The position numbers were made by a program, and so were the translations under genes. Below, in pieces: positions 57,611 through 64,000 of a DNA stretch of 64,000 nt. The notes below the pieces were generated by a model. The model saw nothing but the letters and a program-made list of their open reading frames with translations. It did not search any database and was not told where the DNA came from. The stretch lies in NCBI RefSeq assembly GCF_030272615.1, contig NC_081406.1, positions 238,936,422 through 239,000,421 of the forward strand. Reading direction: 5' to 3'. Position 1 is the first letter of the stretch. The number at the start of each line of letters is the position of its first letter. The stretch is from Cryptomeria japonica. Lineage: Eukaryota; Streptophyta; Pinopsida; Cupressales; Cupressaceae.

Positions 57611-58393
57611 TGTATGGTGAAAAGTAGATAATGGAAACAACAATATTGAAAGACTAAATTAATTCAACCACAAAACCCTAGGCTAATGACAACAAAGAAT
57701 CCACCATAACATATGAAGATTACCTAAGGCAATGCAAATCAACAAAATAAAAAAGATTACACCATCACATGTCCACTAGGTTTTGAATCTCCATTCTTCC
57801 TATCTCCATTGATCTTGCTTGATATATTTGCTCTCAGATTTTATGTGTGCACAAGAGCTCAACAAAGAATAGAAATGTGATTGATAGCTTGATCACATAC
57901 GATTGATTAGAATGCTCATTAGCTGAATATAATGCTTAGGGTTGATAATGAAGGAGAGCATCCTCTTATATAGAAGACACTATAAGAAATGGAGGGATGC
58001 AATTAAGAGGTGTAAAGATAAATGATTGACTAGGATTAGAGGGTAGGTAGAAGAAATAAGAAAATAATGAGAGGGTAGGCAGTGCAGGAATTAAGAGATG
58101 AATGACATGTGTCATGGGTGGAAAAGGCTAATGAATTCATTAAATAAATAAAGATTTATTTAATTAGTAGAGGAAGTGGGATCAATTAAATAAATAAAAT
58201 ATTTATTTAATTTAGGAAAAAGACAATTTAAATAAATAAAAGTATTTATTTAAATGAGGAAAGGCTTAGACAAGGATAAATGAATGAATTAAATAAATAA
58301 AGATTTATTTAATTAATAGAAGGCTTAGGCTTAGATAATTAAATAAATAAAAAATATTTATTTAATTAGACAAGACAATTTTAGGTGTCTACA
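57611..58393 (-). repeat. 3' LTR of element H (783 bp)
   Basis: In element sense it starts TGTAGACACCTAAAATTG and ends TTCACCATACA. TATATAAG (57965-57972 on plus as CTTATATA) is the likely TATA box. The first half holds five AT-rich palindromes about 50 bp apart (58139-58368). GCAGCAAAA precedes the LTR on the minus strand and is a weak polypurine tract. Confidence 0.75.
57965..57972 (-). promoter_or_regulatory. TATA box of LTR H
   Basis: TATATAAG on the minus strand, followed by AGGATGCTCTCC. It lies about 420 bp into the LTR. Confidence 0.6.
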
Positions 58394-59104
58394 TTTTGCT
58401 GCTATTTGAGACAATGCAGCTTGTCGCGTTGTTTCAAAGAAGATATGCCCCCAAGACATGAATGATATGCCCCCTCGAGAGATTGGATGAAAATGTCTGA
58501 AAAGATCGCTGACAATCTCTCGATAAGAAAGAAAGGCTAGAAATGACTGACAAAATAGGATAGAGTGATAGAGTCACGAGATAAAGAAGACTGACTCGGG
58601 AGACTAGGGCTAGGGTAGTCTATAAGATAGATGACGAGGGAAAAAATCTTAATTTTCATCCACACACCTAAGAGATCAGAGTGCAGAGAGAGCAGAGAGC
58701 AGTCAACAATGATGGCATTGGTGCAGACATTCGATCGTGTTCACCGATATCATAGGCCAACAGATGCATGAGAGCCAGTAAGTACCACAAAACCTCCTTG
58801 TACCTTGTTGCATTAAATGTTGTCATAAATGTATGTTAGGTAGGTCAAGAAATGCATATTAGGTATGTTGTAGAAACTTGTCAAGCGGGGCAAAAGATGT
58901 TAAGGCGCATCTATGTTGGTGCCAGACATGTCTGTTTTTGGGATAAACGCGTCCATGGTTTGAAAGGCGTCTATGACAAATGTGAGCGCATTTGTGAAAT
59001 GCGGGAACATCTATGCAGGGAAGGCACGTCTGTGAAATTTAGGAACGTTTGAGTAGTATTTAAGTGCGTTTGTGTCATGAATGCACATTTATTTCTTCAA
59101 GGTC
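58394..59104. other. Element H 3' internal region, non-coding
   Basis: No gene is seen. Short words built on GCGTCTATG/GCGTTTGTG recur at about 58905-59075 (ten or so variants of C/TGTCTRTG), giving a loosely repetitive character. Confidence 0.5.
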
Positions 59105-59670
59105 GAATTGACGGTTTTGTGAAAAACACATTGTCGATTGGATAAACTGCTGAGAATATACACTCAAACAAGTCGTCTAGGGAAGACTAGGATAACAGAT
59201 AGGGCTAGGATTGACAATTTTGTGATAGAACATACGTTGCCAATCAGGAAACTACTCAAGAAGATAAAATCAAGAAGAGGCCCTAGGATAGGATAGAGCG
59301 AGACATTTTGTGATGAACAAGGGGTACCATAGAAATTGACAATTCTGTGATGGAACATACGTTGTCAATTGGATTAGACTGAAATTGACAATTCTGTGAT
59401 AAAACATACGTTGTCAATTGGATAAGCTACTCAAGAGGATACACTCAAGTAGGTGCCCTAAAAGATAAGAGAATAGCAACACTTTGTGATGAACATGGAG
59501 TACTACTAGGATAGAGTGCCATATGACAAATAGAAGCACTAGGATAAAAAAAGCAGCACTTTGTAATGAATAGGGAGTACTACTAGGATAGAGTGCCATA
59601 TGATAAATATAAACACTAGGATAAAAAAGAAGCACTTTGTGATGAACATAGAGTACTACTAGGAGTGACA
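59105..59670. repeat. Two short tandem repeat families in element H
   Basis: Family one has four diverged copies (about 59108, 59211, 59333, 59389) with TTGACAA and TTGTCAA about 20-25 bases apart, so each copy can fold into a stem-loop. Family two has a ~76-bp unit with ACTTTGTGATGAACA and GAGTACTACTAGGA starting near 59481, 59558 and 59634. Confidence 0.85.
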
Positions 59671-59734
59671 CAGTTGATTTTCTTGGCTGTAGGAGGACCT
59701 ACCGATGTTGGAGTCATGGGAGAGATACCTTTTT

Positions 59735-61600
59735 ACTCAAGGATTATGACTAGAGTTGATAGTGGAGGATAGAGCACTAGTTGAGGCCATGGGATTACGA
59801 TATATTATGTATATGCACAAGTTTTGGGTGAACATGGGGTTGCTAATTGCATTAGTAGAGAGATGGTACTCAAAGATATGTACGTTTCATTTACCAATGG
59901 GTGAGATGACAATCACTTTAGAAGATGTACAGATACAGATTGATGGGGAGTTGGTTCGTTACGATCAAGAGGGAGATAGGCAGGCATTGAGATGAGTGTT
60001 CCAAGATCCAAAACTAGAGATGAGGGTAGGATATGTGGCCTGGGACACCATGATAGCTACATGATTGGATTTATAGGTGGTGCTAGTAGGAGTGATCGGT
60101 GGGTTCCTTTGTCCAGATAGGGCGACATGAGGGTTGGCTATGGGATGGGGGAGGAATCTGGAGACATTGGTGATGAAGCACACAAGGTTTGCATGGGGGC
60201 CGTGTCTACTGGCACACTTGTATTATGAGTTGCATTAGTTTGTGTATCATGGATCAATGGGATTGGGGTGTCGAGTGACATTATTGCAGGTATGGGCATA
60301 TGAGAATCTTCTGGTTAGACAACCAATACACTTTAGAGGAAGGGGAAATGGGTGCAGTTATGTACATTTGTATGATATGAATAATTCCCAACCATATATT
60401 GGGAGGATAGAGTATTGGTGTTGAGTGATCAATGAGATAGATAGTGTGGTATAGAGGCCTTACCGAGATTGTGAGGAGTGGGAGGATGACGCAGTGGAGC
60501 TGCCATATGTGTTCAGGAGTTGGTATCTGATCAGGAGGACACCATACATCATTGAACAACAATTGATTGATAGAGTATGCAAGAAGTATGATAGGATACA
60601 ATGGATGCCATGTGGCTCAGGGATGTACGTGCAAACACTGAGAGATCAGACACATTTAGGTCCGTTACTATCTTATGATTAGGTAATGGCGCATATGCAG
60701 GAGATGGTTCCCATGCCTTGGGAGATTTTGGTAGATGTGGAGGATTGAGGGATGAATGCCGAGTACATCGTATATTGGGTAGATCATCCATTTCCACAAC
60801 TGATATATCCAGGAGAGCTGATAGAGGGTGATGGTGGGGATGGTGGAGATGATAGTGGGGATAGTGGAGGTAGAGGTAGATGATGGACATGAGGTGCAGT
60901 AGCAGAGAGGAGGGTAGCTCAGAGGAGAGATGGAGGAGAGGAGAGACTGACTCATGTAGTTAGAGGTAGAGGTGGACTATCTTTATAGGTGCCAACAACA
61001 CATGTTCGAAGATAGGGACATGAACAGGGATAGGGACAGGGACATGGATAGGGACAGGGACAGGGAAAAGGACAGCCACTGGAGCAACCACAAGGAGAGG
61101 GTGAGGAGGGAGGAGAGGAAGAGGATGAGTTACTATCCTTGAAGGAGATCTTCTACAAATAGGTAGATGAGATTTAGGATCTAGAGAGGGATGGGGCTAG
61201 GCTCAAGAGACAGCTGAGGGACATTGAGCCAGAGAGAGATCCGACCATTCAATGCTACATGGAGGTTGAGGAGGCACTAAGGGCAGACAAATAAGCAATA
61301 GAGGATACTAGGGCCAAATATGCCTATGTTCTATGAGCAGGGGAGGATATAGCCTATTGGAGAGACCTATATTATGGAGCTGTGCCATCAGATCAGTGGG
61401 CTAGGAGCTTCCAGAGACCATCACGGACTATGACGACCACTGGAGGGAGAGACAAGAATCTAGTGGTGGGGTCATGGGTCCTCCACCACCACTAGATAGA
61501 AGGGGCAGGAGAGATGATCCTGAGGTGGGGACTTCCAGGGCTCAGACTCCATCGAGGCCAACTGGCTCTGAGGGAGGGAGTTCATCAAAGCCTTAGATGG
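59735..61600 (+). pseudogene. Plant mobile domain (PMD) protein, antisense in H
   Basis: One frame holds LVERWYSKICTFHLPMGEMT and ITLEDVQIQIDGELV (about 59845-59955), the signature of the plant mobile domain, found in MAIN/MAIL-type proteins and in some transposons. Later come LLAHLYYELH and VTLLQVWAYENLLVRQP (about 60210-60325), again PMD-typical. After the domain there is a Gly/Asp-rich and Gly/Gln-rich linker (60820-61080), an acidic stretch and a short coiled coil (DLERDGARLKRQLRDIE). The frame is constant to about 61350 but carries at least a dozen stops. It runs opposite to element H's integrase. Role in the element is unknown. Confidence 0.8.
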
Positions 61601-61605
61601 CTCCC

Positions 61606-61714
61606 TATGTATTAGTTTTGTACCATTTTTGTATGATGATGTAGACACCTTCGGGTGATTTTGTAGCCATATGTAATTTGACATCATTCTATCATGACAC
61701 TTATGATTTTTGAG

Positions 61715-61748
<34 letters not shown>

Positions 61749-63329
61749 TTCTATATTATGCTTATGATATGGATGAAAATATGTACATGATGAAATGCAA
61801 TATATTTTTGTTCTTTTATGTTTTTAATTTGTTATGCATATGTGAATATATGAAATGCAGATGAATATGATAATATACATGATGAGATGCATGATGTGTA
61901 TATGATATACTTAATCAATGGCGTGGGCAAAATGTGATGTAATTGTGATATCTATATGTATGTATGAAATGAGATATGCTAACATGTGATGATGAAGATG
62001 AAGACTACATGAAATGCAAATATTTTTGACATGTCATTATACTCAGTCATGTGATAATGGGATACATGGACTCAAGAAGGATGATGAAGGTAATTCAAGA
62101 AAGGGGGATGAAAGATAGAAGATATGGAAGTGAAAGAGCTTCTTGTGCTTTATCATCATTGAGATTTATTATGGCAAATAGGTTATGACAATCTAGATAT
62201 AGGTTTGACCCAAAAAGTCATTGTACCCATTTGCATAGAGATCAGACAACTGCAAACAAGGAATGCCCCAATTCACACTAGACTCACAGTGTCCTCATAT
62301 ACTTGGACAAGTCATAGAATTACTAAGAGACAATCCAAAAACAACAGAACAAAAGGTGGTGAACATATCCCATCCTCGCCTTTGTAGTCAAAGACATCTT
62401 GGAGATATAATCTCTGGTCAAAGACATCTCAGAAAAGCTAAAAGACATGTCACCAGAAGATAATATCAAAAGAAATCCAAGACTCAACACTAACATCCAT
62501 TGTCATCCTCAAGTTTAGTGTCTCTTGTCACTTGTATAAGTCTATTTGATTGTGGTCACAATGTTTTCATTCACAAAAGGATAGATAACACTAAACCATA
62601 ATGTTGTTTGAGTCTATTGAAAGAGTTGATTTGTTGAAGCTCATTGCTGTTGTTTTATCTCATTTGAAATTGACTGAATCCATGAAACTGATACTTTGTT
62701 GTGAAGAAGACAAAACTTTATTGTGGATTTGTGATGCAAGTGTTTCATTGTTGTGGATTGTGTGCGGGTAGATTGAAGAAAACTGGAAGAAACAATACTC
62801 CTCAAAACATGTGATGCTCTTAGTTCCACACCCATTACTAGACTTAGGATTTTCCTTAGCCATAGATAGGAGCTGATTTATTATGGATGGAAAGGGGTGA
62901 AAAGAAAGGATTATTATGAATGGCTAACTAACCTTAGGTAGATCAATAACAAGCCATGATGGGAATGGGTAAGTTTATTATGGATGGATAGGTCATGAGT
63001 ATGTGCAAAGTGAAGGGATGAGATTGAATCCTAAAGGAGGGAGGAGAAATGTCTCTACACATGGTGCTAGTAACCTGGTTTTCACCATGGTAATTATCCA
63101 GGGTGCCACCGAAGTGGTTTTCACCGTCAGATTTATTTCTTTACTTTTTTGATTTTTTTGTGTCACAAGGCGCTTGTTTGCTAGGTTTTCAACAAGTAAC
63201 GATTTTTAATAGTTATGATTTATTTGTATTTTTGATTTTTTGTAATTTTGATATTTTTGATTTTTTGTAATTTTGATATTTTTGATATTTTTGATATTTT
63301 TGAATTAGGATATTCCGAAGATCTAAGTG
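61606..63329. other. Element H region between PMD ORF and integrase
   Basis: No gene is seen. It holds an (AT)n(GT)n run at 61711-61749. A GGTTTTCACC motif is repeated near 63079 and 63116. A minisatellite of GATATTTTT/GATTTTTTGTAATTTT units lies at 63215-63305. The rest is AT-rich sequence of no recognised type. Confidence 0.5.
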
Positions 63330-64000
63330 TAAAATCTGTGAAGGTGCATGCAATTTATAGGATCCTCCAAAGTTCTCCCTCTGGTGTCGAAAGCTGATAT
63401 GCACTTGATCCATAGGTTACGGTGATGACATAGGGACCAAGCCAATTTGGCTTGAATTTGCCCTTATTCTCTCAATCTTGCTGATTTTTAGGATTTTCCT
63501 TGAGAACTAAGTCACCTACCTCAAATTTACGAGGCTTAACTTTATGATTGTAGCTGCGACTCATTCTTTGCTGATAAGCCTTGAGGTGATTAAAATCAGT
63601 TTGTCATCATTCATCCATATCTCTAGTTCTTGTAAGTGAGAGACCCTGTAGTCTTCATCACTGATAATGTTGTGCAAAGACACTTAGGCAAGATAGCTTC
63701 AACCCCATAGACAAGTGAATATGTAGCTCCCGTAGGTGTGCGAACACTTGTGCGATAAGCCCAAAGTATGGGATTAAGTTGGATGTGCCAATTTTAGCAA
63801 CATCATCGACTATCTTTTTGAGGATTTTGAGAATGGTTTTATTAGACGCCTAAACTTGACCATTACCTTAGGGGTGGTATGGAGTGGAGAAGCGATGGTT
63901 AATATGGAAGTGATCACAAAGTTCACGAACATCCTGGTTCTGGAAGGGACGTCTGTTATCTGTGATGATGGAAAGAGGGATACCGTAATGACAGATGATA
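63330..64000 (-). pseudogene. Element H integrase, C-terminal part
   Basis: Starting from the right edge the frame reads HYGIPLSIITDN with the second catalytic aspartate, then QDVRELCDHFHINHRFSTPYHP and GNGQV. TAA stands where CAA is expected between HP and GNGQ, as in X2. Next are [16 protein letters not shown], the gypsy motif KPRKFEVGDLVLKENPK (about 63540-63490) and WLGPYVITVTYGSSAYQLS (about 63455-63400). The rest of the integrase lies outside the window. Several stops and frameshifts are present near 63590-63690. Confidence 0.85.

Larger units (their letters stand above)
57611..64000 (-). mobile_element. Tat-like Ty3/gypsy element H (3' half)
   Basis: The left LTR reads on the minus strand from 58393 to 57611. 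A minus-strand integrase enters from the right window edge (63330-64000). In between lie about 4.9 kb with short tandem repeats and a plus-strand plant-mobile-domain ORF. The bases flanking the LTR (TATTA left, TTTTG right) do not match, so it is not a solo LTR; it fits a 3' LTR. Tat elements have long 3' regions with extra ORFs, some in antisense. Confidence 0.65.

Noticed and set aside
57611..58393. LTR H considered as a solo LTR
   Set aside because: The flanking 5-bp sequences differ (TATTA and TTTTG), so no target duplication supports it.
60281..60955. Minus-strand frames of 95-113 codons opposite the PMD ORF
   Set aside because: The PMD motifs lie on the plus strand; these are shadows of it.
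1..64000. tRNA, rRNA or an intact host gene
   Set aside because: None seen. The only tRNA-like parts are the SINE's Pol III boxes and the primer-binding sites.

Overview
This window looks like a repeat-packed stretch of a very large seed-plant genome. A conifer or other gymnosperm is my best guess, but the sequence alone does not prove it. I see no intact host gene. Almost everything is a transposable element, mostly LTR retrotransposons nested in or abutting one another, and nearly all reading frames carry stops and frameshifts. The only hint of a cellular gene is a ~75-codon RPA1-like exon fragment at 47.94-48.17 kb.

Layout, left to right. (1) 1-6273: Ty1/copia element A (+), whose reverse-transcriptase active-site box is split by a 1001-bp solo LTR with a perfect 5-bp target duplication. 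(2) 6274-8311: copia remnant B (-). (3) 8312-22370: 3' part of a Tat-like Ty3/gypsy element (X1, +), made of a spacer, a ~1200-codon extra ORF and an LTR. The extra ORF is split by a complete chromodomain Ty3/gypsy element (11117-18963, -) with two LTRs, PBS, PPT and TSD TTCAG. (4) The X1 LTR is followed by a Tat/Ogre-type primer-binding site. After a ~7.9-kb intrusion, the protease, archaeal-type RNase H, RT and integrase of a second copy (X2, 30294-41327) follow, with the same spacer, extra ORF and LTR. X1 and X2 therefore look like a tandem pair sharing the central LTR. (5) The intrusion (22394-30293) holds element D (-), with LTR, PBS, a gag with five zinc knuckles and an ~880-codon extra ORF but no pol, and the PPT plus 3' LTR of copia C (+). 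(6) The last X2 LTR contains a tRNA-derived SINE and is cut by copia E (41328-44885, +), which meets copia F (44886-47263, -) in a tail-to-tail junction. (7) 47264-48290: microsatellites and the RPA1-like fragment. (8) About 48.4-57.5 kb: a probable two-gene DNA transposon (G). A DDE-like transposase pseudogene on + and a six-exon gene on - flank a ~360-bp tandem satellite, with degenerate terminal inverted similarity. (9) 57611-64000: minus-strand Tat-like Ty3/gypsy element H, with its 3' LTR on the left and integrase on the right edge. Between them, in antisense, is a plant mobile domain (PMD) ORF.

The elements do not work together as a pathway. They record successive insertions: the chromovirus and the SINE are younger than X1 and X2, the solo LTR is younger than A, and E is younger than X2. 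Stops in the chromovirus, D and A reading frames are overwhelmingly of a kind that one C-to-T change produces from CAG, CAA or CGA. This is what long-term cytosine methylation of silenced plant transposons would leave.

Most promising for follow-up: transposon G, the pol-less element D, the X tandem with its archaeal-type RNase H placed upstream of RT, and the antisense PMD gene in H.
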